Source: Hypsibius dujardini
Taxonomy: Eukaryota; Tardigrada; Eutardigrada; Parachela; Hypsibiidae
Reading direction: 5' to 3'
Assembly: GCA_001579985.1 (NCBI GenBank)
Contig: LRSR01003596.1
Coordinates: 1 to 25,163, forward strand
DNA: 25,163 nucleotides
Shown here: positions 9,561 through 19,649 of the stretch, piece after piece
How positions within the stretch are numbered: position 1 is the first letter of the stretch
How the letters are laid out: every line of letters begins with the position of its first letter
Notes under the pieces: generated by a model
What the model was told of the DNA's origin: nothing
Database searches by the model: none
Seen by the model: only the letters and a program-made list of their open reading frames with translations
Position numbers and translations under genes: made by a program

Positions 9561-9870
9561 ACAGCTGGCGGAAAAACTTGCTACGGTTCGCCAGTCGTTG
9601 ATTGATTTGGTGCAGTACGCGCAAGCTTGATTGATTTGGTGCCACAAGAGACGTGAAACGTTATCAGGTCGGCGAATAAACGGTCGATTGATTGGTTGAT
9701 TGTTCGAATCGAACACCGATAGGTGAGTGTATGGTTGATTGATTGATTGATTGTCTGAATTGAACACGGATATGTGGGTGTATGGTTGATTGATTGGTTG
9801 ATTGTTTGAATTGAACACCGATAGGTGGGTCTATGGTTGATTGATTGATCAAACCGAAGCATTACATCCC
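9561..9870. mobile_element. Dispersed repeat, copy A (right end missing)
   Basis: The left end ACAGCTGGCGGAAAAACTTG and the following roughly 130 bp closely match 12201-12330, including the GATTGATTTGGTGCCACAAG-like stretch. The match resumes near GATTGATCAAACCGAAGC (about 9845). The matching right-hand inverted terminus found in copy B is absent, and the TAF12 stop codon lies just beyond at 9876, so the copy probably sits in the TAF12 3' UTR. Within it is a 51-bp tandem repeat marked by GAACAC at 9711, 9762 and 9813. No transposase is encoded. Confidence 0.6.
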
Positions 9871-9875
9871 CACTT

Positions 9876-10999
9876 TCAGAATTTCTTCAGGTGCTTCTTT
9901 ATGATCGCCTGTCGGTTCTTATGCGCCTCCGTTTCCGGCAGCTTCCGCTTGGCCTTGATCGCGTCGGCCCCGAATCCGGGGATGAACATGTTCCAGTTGT
10001 GCTCGAGATAATACTTGACGTCCTGCACCTCCAGCACTTTACTCTTGCGCGCCTGCGCCAGCTTCGCCGACATGGTGGCGATCTCGTCCACTAATTCGCC
10101 CGCGTACTGCTGCAGGAATTCCTGCACGTCGTCATCCAGTTTGAGGTTGGGGTCGACCGACTTGGTCAGCTGGTCGAGCTTGTCTTTGGAGAGGAGTAAG
10201 GGGAGCTCGCTCTTCGGCACCACCGAGGTCGCCGTTGTGCTTGACGCGACGGACGCGGACGCGGCTGGAGACTTTTTCGATGAGGTCGACGGGGCGGAAG
10301 ACGACGCTGCGGTTAAGGCCGCCGTCGCGGCTGAGCTCGCAGCGGCGTGTGATACCGCGGGGGATTTGGCGTGTTCGGTGGTTGACGATGATGCGGAAGA
10401 TCCGTTCGCGGAGGAATTCGGTCCGTGAATCACTGGAAACAGAGACGCGGACCGGACTAAGACAGACCTAGGTTAATAAATTGTCCTACCACTAGAAGTG
10501 ATTTCAGTTCAGTTCAGTTCAGTCTAAAACTGTTGCTGTACAGCATTTGCATCAATAAATCGCAACGGATCAATCAATCACTGAATCAACCAATCAATCA
10601 CTGAATCAACCAATTAATCAACCAATCAACCAATCAATCAATCACTGTGTCAAGCGAGTGCTTCAACAAGAACCTACCGCCGACTGGAGGGGGAGACTTG
10701 ACCGGATCCGGCGGATTGGCCGTGAAGGGGTTCGGTCCGGAAAACGGGCGAGCGGAGCTGGGTGCCGTTTGGATGACGCTCCCGGAAAACGGAGGTGAGG
10801 CCACGCTGTAAGACGCACTACTGGGGGAGCCTTGACTGTGAGGAGGAATATTATTACTGTTGTTGAGCTGGCGCTGTGGCGAGGACGGCGAGTCAAGTGA
10901 TTCGGAGCTTCCACTGGGGCTGCCCACGGAATGGGATGGCAGGGCGGATTGAAGGTGCAACGGCAACGCCGATCCCGATCCGGACGGACTGTTGGCCAT
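9876..10999 (-). CDS. TAF12: TAF12, TFIID subunit with histone fold
   Basis: There are two minus-strand coding exons: 10999-10678 (donor GTAGGT, phase 1) and 10432-9876 (acceptor TCTGTTTCCAG), giving 292 aa. The N-terminal 185 residues are Ser/Pro/Ala-rich low complexity. From about residue 188 the protein matches the TAF12 histone fold: LSKDKLDQLTKSVDPNLKLD, then DEIATMSAKLAQARKS, then LEVQDVKYYLEHNWNMFIPG, and ends in a Lys-rich tail. TAF12 pairs with TAF4 in TFIID and is also found in SAGA, acting in assembly of the RNA polymerase II initiation complex. The ATG at 10999 has a purine at -3. The frame stays open upstream to a possible acceptor (CATTTTTAG, about 11189), so a longer N-terminus cannot be excluded. 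It is divergently arranged with the mTERF-like gene (468 bp between start codons), suggesting a shared promoter region. Confidence 0.93.
10501..10650. repeat. TTCAG and AATCAATCACTG repeats in the TAF12 intron
   Basis: A short TTCAG run (10503-10525) and a CAATCAATCACTGAATCAAC block with CCAATCAA units occupy the 245-bp intron between the two TAF12 coding exons. Confidence 0.85.
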
Positions 11000-11466
11000 G
11001 CTTTTTTCGGGATGATTTCCGTCGGGATCCTTCAAGGCGGGCGAAACAAAATTACAGTTGCCCCGATTCGAATGCTCCGTATTTGTGCAACGGGTGATAA
11101 AGTAGCTCACGCGTTTTGCGGGACAGTAGTAGATGGATTCTCGATCTAATATTCTGCCGCAGAAGGCAAGACCAGACTGAATGAGCGACTAAAAATGAAA
11201 TAATGCAGTTGCAAATAAATGGAACAAATCGCACATTTTAGCCGCAGTAGCTTCGATTGATTGGCTGGATTAGTTTGTTTACAATCTCGTCAGTCGGTGC
11301 GATACGTTCGATTCCTAATAACATGTTCTCGCTGGAGAACAACTTGTTCTCTCCATTTGGATTGTTATGATTTTCTGACTCTTGGTTTCTTGCTTATTTA
11401 TCTTCTTTTTTTTCTTTTTTTCTATCCATAATAATCATAAAGTCGTAACCGTTCTCAAGCCACAAA
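11000..11466. promoter_or_regulatory. Bidirectional promoter region between TAF12 and the mTERF-like gene
   Basis: The start codons of two oppositely oriented genes are 468 bp apart, so both promoters and 5' UTRs should lie here. I find no convincing TATA box. A near-perfect palindrome, GAGAACAACTTGTTCTC (about 11335-11351), sits in the middle. A pyrimidine-rich stretch (about 11398-11423) precedes the mTERF ATG. Part of this interval may also be a 5' exon of TAF12. Confidence 0.5.
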
Positions 11467-13138
11467 ATGATACTATGCCGGATCTGTCGCAAAGTACTCC
11501 AACGGTCCGCCCTCGGCTCGTCTGTTCCATCGCGTCGTTTTGCCGCGTCTGCGCTGGACATTCCGGTTCCGCGTCTGAAGAATGCCCCCATCCGTGGCGG
11601 TGACGGCATTCGTGTCGTCACCATCAACGGACGGCACATCCGCGTGGCGCCCTGGGGACCGCGGCCCGCCACCACAACCCCGACGGGAGCGGCAGTGGAA
11701 CCGCTGAAATACGAGCAAGGAACAGCCAGCGACGTCCTCGCCATCGACAGGAGCAGAATCGGTCGGTTGGAGGTGAAAGCCGATCAGTTTCAGCTAATCA
11801 GCCGGATTTGTAAACGCTTTTCCATCGATAACGGCGAGGCGGAACGGAACCCGGGCATTTTCGCGTTGAAACCGGAGTTGGTGGAGGATACCTTGGAGCT
11901 TTTTCAGGTGAGCAATCAATCAATCAGTTGAGTAATCAATCAAGCAGTCAGTCAGTCAATCAATCAATCAGTCAATCAGTTGATCAGTCAATCGATCAAT
12001 CAGTCAATCAATCAATCAATCAGTCGATTTTATAGTCAGTTGCATCGAAAAAATGAGCAAAATTCGTTTATTCTGGGAGCCTGGGAGATGGAAAGATTTT
12101 TGATTCTGCTTTTTCAAGTGGTAAAAGAGAATCCGCTGTGTGTTTTTGCAGTTAGGGAATTGAGGGAACTTGAATGAGAATGAGAATCCGCAATTAAACT
12201 ACAGCTGGCGGAGAAACTTGCCACGGTTCGCCAATCGTTGACCGATTTCGTGTAGAGTGGGCAAAGCTTGATTGATTGGTGCCACAAGGCACGCGTAACA
12301 TTGCGAGGTTGGCGTGGGAACACTCGATTGATTGGTTGATTGACTGATATGAATAGTGATAGGCGAGAGATTGATTGATTGATCAAATCGAAACGTTGCA
12401 CTTGACTGGCCAAAATATCAATCAATGCTTTTCCATTTTGCACATACTACACTAAATCAATCAACGCCTGGTGAACCGTAGCAAGTTTCTCCGCCAGCTG
12501 TGATGAAATTTATACTGCGTAGATATGCTTCGAATCAATCGGCCAGCCAAGCAATCAATCAATCGATCAAGCAAGCAATGCCGGCACACTAGCTCTCAGC
12601 CTGTGTGATAATTGATTGAAACAGCTGATTGATTGGGATTTGGGTTTCGTTGTCGTTCCACTTTTTAATTTGATTGATTTTTTTTCTGTGGACAGAACGG
12701 TGTCGTTTTAGTTTTTGACTAATCTCCTCTTTCAGGAATGTGGCTGGCAGACATTCACGACGGATATGGTGATCTACCATTTTTTGTTATTGAGGAAGGT
12801 GAGCGCTAAGGATGCCATTGATTCGGACAGTTTCAGTGTGACTCGCAGCGTCTTACGGAATCTACTGACGGAATTGAAAATCGACGATGCTGCACAGCAG
12901 GAACCGCTCAGCAAAGTGACTGAATCTACGGCGGCGTTTCTCGTACGTTCATTTTCAGTCTTCTTCGGCTGATCACGGGGGACCAGTTTGTGGATTGAAG
13001 ATGCTGCTGTCTGTCCTGTCTGTCGATCTCTCTATCTGTCTGCCTGTCTATCTACCTGCCTGACTATCTGTCTATCTATCTGTCTGTCTATCTACCTGCC
13101 TGCCTGATTATCTATCTGTCTATCTGTCTATCTGTCTA

Positions 13139-13175
<37 letters not shown>

Positions 13176-14546
13176 TTGTCTGTCTATCTGTGTGTCTGTT
13201 TGCCTGTCTGTCTGTCTGTCTATTTGTTTGTTTGTTTGTCTGTCTGTCTGTCTGTCTGTTTGTCTAGTGAAACTGTTTCTGCTTCAGACATTAACCGATC
13301 TCCGAATGCTGGCCATTCGTGAATATATCCAGACACTCTTCCCCGATCCCGCCAACGTCCAGCGGATCTTCAAGATTATCATGAAGTCTTCCGCTTCATT
13401 TCGGCCAGTGAAGCGCATTCAGCGACAGATTCAATACATCATCACCGACTTTGGCATCCCAAAAGAGAAGTTTCTCTCCTACGGCGTGATCTTGCGGAAA
13501 ACAGACCGGGAACTCAAGGAATTCCTCGAACGATATCCCACATTCTACGGTCTAGACATCAGAACTGTGGCCATGCAATATCCCAAGATCGTTTCATCCT
13601 TTGTCGAGTGCTTTGCGGAGAAAGAGGCTGTTCTCAAGAAGCACGGCATCGCCACGTACCAGTTGGCTTCGCATCTGCACGTCATGAGTTTAGCCGCGGA
13701 CACTATGGATCGGCGTCTAACAGCTATAGAGAATGATCCGGAGTTGTTCCGGTTTAAGAATGAACCGGATTATCTTTCGTTGGCGGTGAATTACAACGAA
13801 GCTCTGAGACGACTCGCGTTTCTGCAGAGTATGAAGGTAAGAATTTGAGAAGACCGGAAAACCAGACCGTCGGATAGGCAACACGGACTGACGGACTTGT
13901 AGTCAGACAGACAGACACATATACACACAGGCAGACAGACAAACAGACACAGACAGACACATAGGGAGACAGACGGAGATAGAGAGACACGTAGGCAGAC
14001 AGACAGACACAGACGGACACATAGACAGACAGACAGACACATAGGCAGACAGACACATAGGCAGACAGACAATCGTTCTCCATTTAACATTGATCAGCTC
14101 TTGTAACCGACAAGCTTGTCACTCGTGACCAACAAACAACTTGACCATTATGAGCCCAGCCAGACCGAATGTACAGGCAGATAACCGAACCTTACAGAAG
14201 TGTGCAGGACGGCAGACGCAATCCACTTGCTGATTTGATGAGTGTTATGGTATTTCATAGGTGACGGGTATCAGTGTGAAACTTTTAACCTGCCAACGGG
14301 AGCGTTTCCAACTCACGCTCGCCAGAGGATCCTTAATTAAGCCAGCTGACCCGAAATCATGTTTCACCAAGCATTATCATCTTTTACCAGTGTCGGCGTG
14401 GTTGAAAATCCCGTCTGAAAAACTTAGGTCAATGATTCGCGAGCAGTTGAAGGTTTCAATTCCATTATCCGTTAGCGATTCAAATGAAGTGCAACAGATT
14501 CTTGACGTAAGTGATGCCTGTCTGTCTGTTTGTCTGTCTGTCTGTA

Positions 14547-14581
<35 letters not shown>

Positions 14582-15150
14582 TTATCCGTCTATCTTCAAC
14601 CTGTCTGTCTATGCGGCTATATATCGTCTGTCTGCCTGCCTGCCCATCCGTCTGTTTGTCTGTCTGCGTCCGGCAGTTTTTCACCCGTCTGCTTGCCTGT
14701 CTATCCTGTCTGTATGTCTTGCCTTTTCATGTTTTCTGTTCTGCCTTGTCTGTTTTTTAGTGCTTCAAAGCCAATGGCATCACAAAGGAACAGTTCCTCA
14801 GATGCATGAGCCTCGTGCTGTACCCTGCCCGCGTGGTGGAGAAATACATGGCCGAGGCGATGGCCGACCCAAGTCTGGCTGGCCGACGCGACCAGTCCAA
14901 TTTCCTGCACTACGTCCTGTACGCCATCGAGAAGCAGACCAACTTCGATGGTCCGCAAGCGTGGTCGTTTGCTCATGCGGCAGGCGCGGCCGCGGACGAC
15001 CTGTTGGATGCCGAGAATATGCACACGTTTTTGGACGTGCACAACACCATCAGCCAGACGATGGGCGAGCGGCTGGCCGAGGAGGACGCGCTACTCACCA
15101 ACGCGGAAGCTACGAATGTTGCGGAAAAGAAGGAGCACTGGTTCGATTAA
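11467..15150 (+). CDS. mTERF-family mitochondrial transcription factor (mTTF/MTERF5-like)
   Basis: Five exons, all joined in phase 0, encode about 610 aa: 11467-11907 (donor GTGAGC), 12736-12942 (donor GTACGT), 13288-13836 (donor GTAAGA), 14261-14506 (donor GTAAGT) and 14761-15150 (stop TAA). The N-terminus [14 protein letters not shown] is rich in Arg/Lys with no acidic residue before D31, typical of a mitochondrial targeting peptide. The body is mostly helical with leucine/proline-spaced segments such as [34 protein letters not shown] and [19 protein letters not shown], resembling the tandem helical repeats of mTERF proteins that bind mitochondrial DNA. I assign the family by this pattern, not by a specific catalytic motif, so the exact member is open. 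An earlier donor AAG/GTGAGC at 12799 could shorten exon 2 by 48 codons in frame. Introns 2 and 4 carry CTGT arrays and intron 3 a CAGA array. Confidence 0.62.
11912..12025. repeat. AATCAATCAGTC repeat at the start of mTERF intron 1
   Basis: CAATCAATCAGTCAGTCAAT-type units begin about 5 nt after the 5' splice site at 11908. They belong to the GATT/AATC repeat family seen across the window. Confidence 0.85.
12201..12501. mobile_element. MITE-like repeat, copy B, with inverted termini
   Basis: A 301-bp element lies in intron 1 of the mTERF-like gene. The left end (12201-12248, starting ACAGCTGGCGGAGAAACTTG) and the reverse complement of the right end (12454-12501) match over 48 bp with about seven differences. 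The interior contains TTGATTGATTGG stretches and matches copy A at 9561-9870. I see no identical target-site duplication: the flanks are ATTAAACT and GATGAAAT. There is no coding capacity, so this would be a non-autonomous element or a palindromic repeat of another origin. Confidence 0.65.
13003..13265. repeat. CTGT/CTAT array in mTERF intron 2
   Basis: CTGT units with CTAT, CTGC and TTTG variants fill most of the 345-bp intron and end about 22 nt before the acceptor at 13287, so they make up most of the pyrimidine-rich 3' part of the intron. Confidence 0.95.
13899..14072. repeat. CAGA array in mTERF intron 3
   Basis: CAGACAGACACATAGG-like units occur in opposite orientation to the arrays in introns 2 and 4 of the same gene. 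Confidence 0.95.
14515..14735. repeat. CTGT array in mTERF intron 4
   Basis: CTGT units begin about 9 nt after the donor at 14507, become degenerate after about 14590, and run close to the acceptor at 14760. Confidence 0.93.
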
Positions 15151-15622
15151 CCTCCTTCCCCACGGCGGATTCCCACGGCCGCAACAGTTTCGATTTTGAG
15201 CAAACTCTTGTGGTTCTTCGTTTTGTAAGAAGAATTAGAATACGGATCGCAGGGAAGCACGAAGGGATAAAGAGAGAAGGTGTTGGAACGATTCACCTGA
15301 AGGGTTGGAATCTTTCGTACCGCAGGCATGAGCAGGTGTTGTTTACATCAAAAGAACTTCGGAATACAGATTGTAGATCTGAGGTGCGAGAAGGAACGAA
15401 AGCATGCAACTAAGAAACAATGATCTTCCTGTAAAAGTCAGCCTGAATAACTGCTGGGGATTGTGATTATGCTCAATCGAGAATGTTTTGTGGAACATGA
15501 CGACGAAACACGACGAAATCAAGATGAACAAGCGAGTCGAGAAGAAAAGCCGTCGAGTCGACTTGTCATCGGTGTCGAGTCGACTTGTCATCGGTGTCGA
15601 TGGGATCGCGTCCGACTTCAGT
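15151..15622. other. Convergent 3' regions of the mTERF-like gene and stathmin
   Basis: This 472-bp interval separates the stop codons of two convergent genes and should contain both 3' UTRs. I see no canonical AATAAA in the sense orientation of either gene. A 22-bp direct repeat, GTCGAGTCGACTTGTCATCG plus GT, occurs twice at 15552-15595 and is followed by a partial third copy. Confidence 0.55.
15552..15595. repeat. 22-bp direct repeat (two copies)
   Basis: Two identical adjacent 22-bp copies, each containing the palindrome GTCGAC, lie about 30 bp beyond the stathmin stop codon in its presumed 3' UTR. Confidence 0.9.
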
Positions 15623-17947
15623 TCAATTTCTGCCAAGGAAAGTTGAATTAAGCCTGGGAAGATTTGGATGTCGAAATTTCAACCAGAACGGATTGTGCAC
15701 CTCAGTGTGGAGTCGCGTTTCGGCGATGGTCAGGTAGACGTCGCGCTGGTTGCTCGCTTCCATCCACTTTTTGCGCAGGGCTTCCTGCTTGGCGGCATCC
15801 ACCTTTCCCGAAAATAAAAATTGTCAGTTAATTTGTAAACATCGCACAATTTTGGTAAGAATAAAAGGTTGCCAGATGGAAAAAAATCGGAAGTCAGGAA
15901 AATCAAACTAGCAGTTAGTACTGAGCACTGAAGTTCCAACCAAACGCAATTCGAGTTACTTGATTGAATCGGAACCTTTCTCGTACCTGATCCTGCTGGC
16001 GATGAGCCATCATTTCATCGTGAATTTGCTGAACCCGATCGTTCTGCAACGAAACAAGAATACTAATACATAACATCTGCCGGCATGTCTGCCTACCTGC
16101 TTATTGGTCTGTTTGTCTGTTGCTGTCTGTCTGTCTGTCTGTCTAGTCTGTCTGTCTGTCTGTCTGTCTGTCTGCCTGCCTGCCTGCCTGTCTATCTGTC
16201 TGGCTGGTTGTCTGTCTGTCTGTCAGTCTGTGTCCGTGTGCGAGGTCGCTCATGTCGAGGAAAACTCACGTGTTCCTTGACCTTGTTCACGATCTCCTCC
16301 AGAACTTGATGATGCTTTCCCTCCACCTCGTTGTAGCGGGCGTCCATTTCGCGAACACGATTGTGAAATTCGTACGCTCGGCGACTCAGCACTTGCTCAT
16401 GGTGAAGTTCCTGCAAACAGGCACGGACCATATAGAAGCAATGTTGTTGCCGTTGTCATAAATATCCCTTATGTTGGACCACACCCAACAAGTCCTCATA
16501 TCCAATCATTACAACTGTTTGACTCACTAGTACGTTGCTTTACTAATTCTGTTGTACTTCTTTCCTTTCTCTACTTTCAGTCTAATAAACTTGTTTAACT
16601 ATCCAACTTCCAGTTGATAGACCTAACAGTTGAAAAACATTCAGACAGACAGACAGATAGACAGTCAGACAGACAGTCAGACAGACAGACACAGACAGAC
16701 AGACAGACCGACAATCAAACAGACAGACAGACAGACAGATAGACAGGCAGACATTCGGTCAGACATATATGCCAACAGGCAGGCAGGCAGGCAGGCATAT
16801 AGACAAACAAGCAGACAGAGGCTAAGACTTGACTAACTTCTTGGTGCAGGCGTTCCAGCAGAGCTTCCCGGTGGGCTTCCTGATTGGCTTGAGCGTTCTC
16901 CAGACGCGCTTCCAATGCCTCCTTCACCTCTTCCACAGCATGTTGGCGGGTCTCACTGGCCTTCTCCAGTTTAAGGCCCTCTTCGGCAGCACGGTAACGG
17001 ACTTCATCCAGAGCAGCCTGCAACGGAAATGGGCAGAACCTTTAGATGAAAATGTCCATAATCAATTCCACAAAAGGAACGAGTTGATCGTCCATAGAAT
17101 TCCGACCCAAGATAACTGGTAAATTCAGATTCATATTTTATTTAATTTCAAACATGTTACATAACTTTAGTAATTGACTGCGAAACTCAACTATACAAAC
17201 TTAACGCTTGAGAGTAATACTAAGTTACACTAACTCAAGCAATCAATCACTCGACACAAGAACCAAACAATTAGTTGCGCAGGCAGCTACGTAATCAGTC
17301 AATCAACCATTCAAATCAATGTCTGGAAACCGTATCTCGCGCGCGGTCTGTCGGCAAACTTGGGCAGCAGGCAGCTACGTAATCATTCAATCAACCATTC
17401 AAATCAATGTCTGGAAACCGTATCTCGCGCGCCGTCTGGCGGCAAACTTGGGCAGCAGGCAGCTACGTAATCAGTCAATCAACCGTTCAAATCAATGTCT
17501 GGAAACCGTATCTCGCGCGCCGTCTGGCGGCAAACTTGGGCTATGTGTGAGGTGCACGAGATACTGTTGCGAGACAAGTGATCCGATTTCGGGGTGGCCT
17601 GATTAAAGATTTTTTCCACTTGCGAGGTGAGTGTGTCTATTCGATAGCAATATGGCCGGACTCTCCCCCTTTACACAGTGTCACACACCGACCTGACGAC
17701 GAATCTCCGCGGCATCCAACTTCCTCTGGATCTGCTCCGCGGTTAAAGCCGGCTCCCCGGACTCCTGCACACGAACGACGGACGACTCAAGCGAAATGTC
17801 CGCCGGAGAGTCGATGCCCACAGCGAAAGCCACACCTCCTCCACCGACACGCACTGCAAAAGAAAAACGGTGCAGTAATAGGCATTCACCTTTTTAATTT
17901 TCACACCAACCTTCCTGCGATCCGTCTGATGCGATTTGGTGAGCCAT
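15623..17947 (-). CDS. stai: Stathmin
   Basis: Six minus-strand exons join in consistent phase: 17947-17911 (start), 17853-17693, 17017-16838, 16410-16270, 16043-15987 and 15802-15623 (stop TGA), giving about 251 aa. The start exon encodes MAHQIASDGSQE after an acceptor TTTTTTTCAG, and the first coding intron is only 57 nt. From about residue 50 the protein matches the stathmin-like domain: AEQIQRKLDAAEIRRQ, then a long charged helix with ENAQANQEAHREALLERLHQ and LHHEQVLSRRAYEFHNRVRE. Stathmins bind two alpha/beta-tubulin dimers and promote microtubule disassembly. The charged helix continues through KHHQVLEEIVNKVKEH and RVQQIHDEMMAHRQQ, so it is longer than vertebrate stathmin 1 (149 aa). 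The donor of exon 3 is GTTAGT. The last exon could instead end at an internal GTGCAC, so the final 25 residues are less certain. Confidence 0.88.
16104..16231. repeat. CTGT array (CAGA in sense) in stathmin intron after exon 4
   Basis: CTGT/CCTG units on the plus strand lie in the intron between exon 16410-16270 and exon 16043-15987. In the stathmin transcript this reads as ACAG/CAGG. Confidence 0.95.
16640..16817. repeat. CAGA array (CTGT in sense) in stathmin intron before exon 4
   Basis: CAGA/CAGG units on the plus strand begin about 20 nt beyond the donor of exon 17017-16838. In the stathmin transcript this reads CUGU/CCUG, complementary to the array on the other side of exon 16410-16270. 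Confidence 0.95.
17281..17542. repeat. 88-bp tandem repeat, three copies, in a stathmin intron
   Basis: AGGCAGCTACGTAATCA recurs at 17281, 17369 and 17457 (period 88 bp). Each unit contains ATCAATGTCTGGAAACCGTA and CTCGCGCGC. Copies differ at only a few bases. It lies in the intron between stathmin exons 17853-17693 and 17017-16838. Confidence 0.93.
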
Positions 17948-18430
17948 TACTGCCCTGAAAAAAAGGACAACAAATGCCTAATATCCGTATGGCCGAAATG
18001 CTTGGCTGACCGAATCACAGTCAAAACGCTGATACACGCATACGCAAAACTTTAGAACTATTTTACGAGGAATAGGAGTTACGCCCACTCGCGTATTTGC
18101 TTGGTGGGGTTTTGAACCCGATCAGTCAAGGTTTTGGCCATGTGCGTACTGCGAGAATGACTCGAACTCGGTCATCCAAGCGTTCTGTCCGTGTATACGC
18201 AAAAACAACAACAACACATACGCAGCAAAATTTACTTACCTCTTGTATGATACTAATACACGCAGTAATTTAGGAAGGAACGGCTACTTTGAAATTTCTA
18301 CCGAAAATAGTTCGTGCAACAACAGTTGAAATCGAGCCCGAGAAATTGTTTGAAAAGCGATCGATAAAAGCGGAAATTTCCGTGAAACGCTCAGATTATT
18401 CAGGGGGCGAGGGGGCAGAATATCAGGGGT

Positions 18431-18650
18431 GAATTCAAGAAGCCTAGGGCAGCTCAAGGGTGGGTGGTACGGGCGCAAGGGGCGAATTCAAGAAAGCCTA
18501 GGGCAGCCCAAGGGTGGGTGGTACGGACGCAAGGGGCGAATTCAAGAAAGCCTAGGGCAGCCCAAGGGTGGGTGGTACGGGCGCAAGGGGCGAATTCAAG
18601 AAAGCCTAGGGCAACTCAAGGGTGGGTGGTACGGGCGCGAGGGGCGAATT
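18431..18650. repeat. 54-bp minisatellite, four copies
   Basis: GAATTCAAGAAAGCCTAGGG begins copies at 18431, 18484, 18538 and 18592, with a partial copy at 18646. The period is 54 bp (first unit 53). Copies are nearly identical. As 54 is a multiple of three, two plus frames stay open with an 18-residue repeat (SLGQPKGGWYGRKGRIQE in one). There is no codon-bias, start or splice evidence that it is translated. Confidence 0.95.
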
Positions 18651-19139
18651 ACACGACGCCAGCGTACTTGAGTGGCCGCAATGCTTGGCTGTCCAAGTTG
18701 CGTCCATTTATGTCCTCAGATTAGCCCCGCATACACAGTGCTCGTGGTAGTAGTGGCGCATTAAAATCGGCTCTAACTAGATCTGTGTGATATATTTAGC
18801 CAGAAAAACGCACGCTCCGTGAACGCCACGAAAACAAAATTAAAGCAAAATAAAAAAAACAATTGTTAGTGTTGACGCACTTGCTCTGATTTGCATTTCT
18901 CTTCCCTCGTCTCAACACTCCGTGAAGATATTTCCAACTCATTTGGAGAGGGACTTTCTACGGGGAAACCGAGCGGCTTAATTGGGAGAAAATATTTTCT
19001 TTTTTTTCGTCCTCGATTCAAATCGGATCAGCTGATTGTGGCGGAACTCTCCGATGTGCGGCAGATGTGATCCACAGTCGGAGAAACAAATTCCCACTTG
19101 TTTGTTTGTGTTATTTAATGAATCGGGAAGTGTCAGTGC

Positions 19140-19649
19140 AGTTATTTCTGGACCGCGAAAATAGAAGGAATATCTTTCGAGAAAGAGGTAGGGACTGCCT
19201 CATTTACGTTGGTGATTGATCGCTTGATTGCTTGCGTCTCTTAAGCTTGTGGTGGTTCGCTTGATTGATCGGTTGATTGATCGGTTGATTGCTTGCGCCT
19301 GTTAAACTTGTGGTGGTTCGGTTGATTGATTGCTTGATTGGTCGCTTGATTGCTTGCGTCTTTTAAGCTTGTGGTGGTTCGGTTGATTGATCGGTTGATT
19401 GACTTCACTTTGTAGTGGAATTTTGTTAGTGGTTTTGATCGTGATCCTAATGACTTTTCTCTTTATTTACTCTTGTATTGCAGAGGTCGCTGATGATTCT
19501 GAGGTGACTGACAGCATGTATGGCCCCTGAAATGGCGGTTGATTTTGGGAGGTCTTCAGCGACGACGACGTGACAGGGTGCCGTTGTTGCGCTCCGCGTC
19601 GTCCGCGAGCGGTTCTTCTGATTGCGGTGCAATTTCCGGGAGGTTTATT
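19140..19649 (+). other. Putative non-coding 5' exons of the AF9/ENL gene
   Basis: A donor-like AAAGAG/GTAGGG at 19188 and a good acceptor TTGTATTGCAG ending at 19483 would remove a 296-bp intron filled with GATT repeats. This would leave a 5' UTR exon from 19484 leading to the ATG at 19650. Frames in 19484-19649 contain short upstream starts, so I regard it as untranslated. The upstream exon boundary is unknown. Confidence 0.4.
19214..19412. repeat. About 60-bp GATT-type tandem repeat
   Basis: TTGATTGCTTGCG followed by a TTAAGCTTGTGGTGGTTCG block recurs at about 19228, 19290 and 19349 (periods 62 and 59 bp), separated by TTGATTGATCGG units. Confidence 0.88.

Larger units (their letters stand above)
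17948..19483. other. Intergenic interval between stathmin and AF9/ENL (divergent)
   Basis: This should contain the 5' ends of both divergent genes. It holds the 54-bp minisatellite (18431-18650) and the GATT repeat (19214-19412). A motif TGGCCGAAATGCTTGGCTGA (about 17992) recurs as TGGCCGCAATGCTTGGCTGT (about 18672). I find no ORF outside the minisatellite. Confidence 0.5.

Noticed and set aside
9519-9862. Minus-strand frames sharing [13 protein letters not shown] with a frame at 12114-12443
   Set aside because: The shared peptide comes from nucleotide identity between the two copies of the dispersed repeat. The frames are short and interrupted, so this is not evidence of a transposase.
10015-10428. 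137-codon plus-strand ORF
   Set aside because: It is the opposite strand of the TAF12 coding exon, whose histone-fold reading is clear.
18095-18190. tRNA-like T-arm sequence (GGTTTTGAACCC, CTCGAACTCGG)
   Set aside because: No complete cloverleaf or acceptor stem could be found on either strand.
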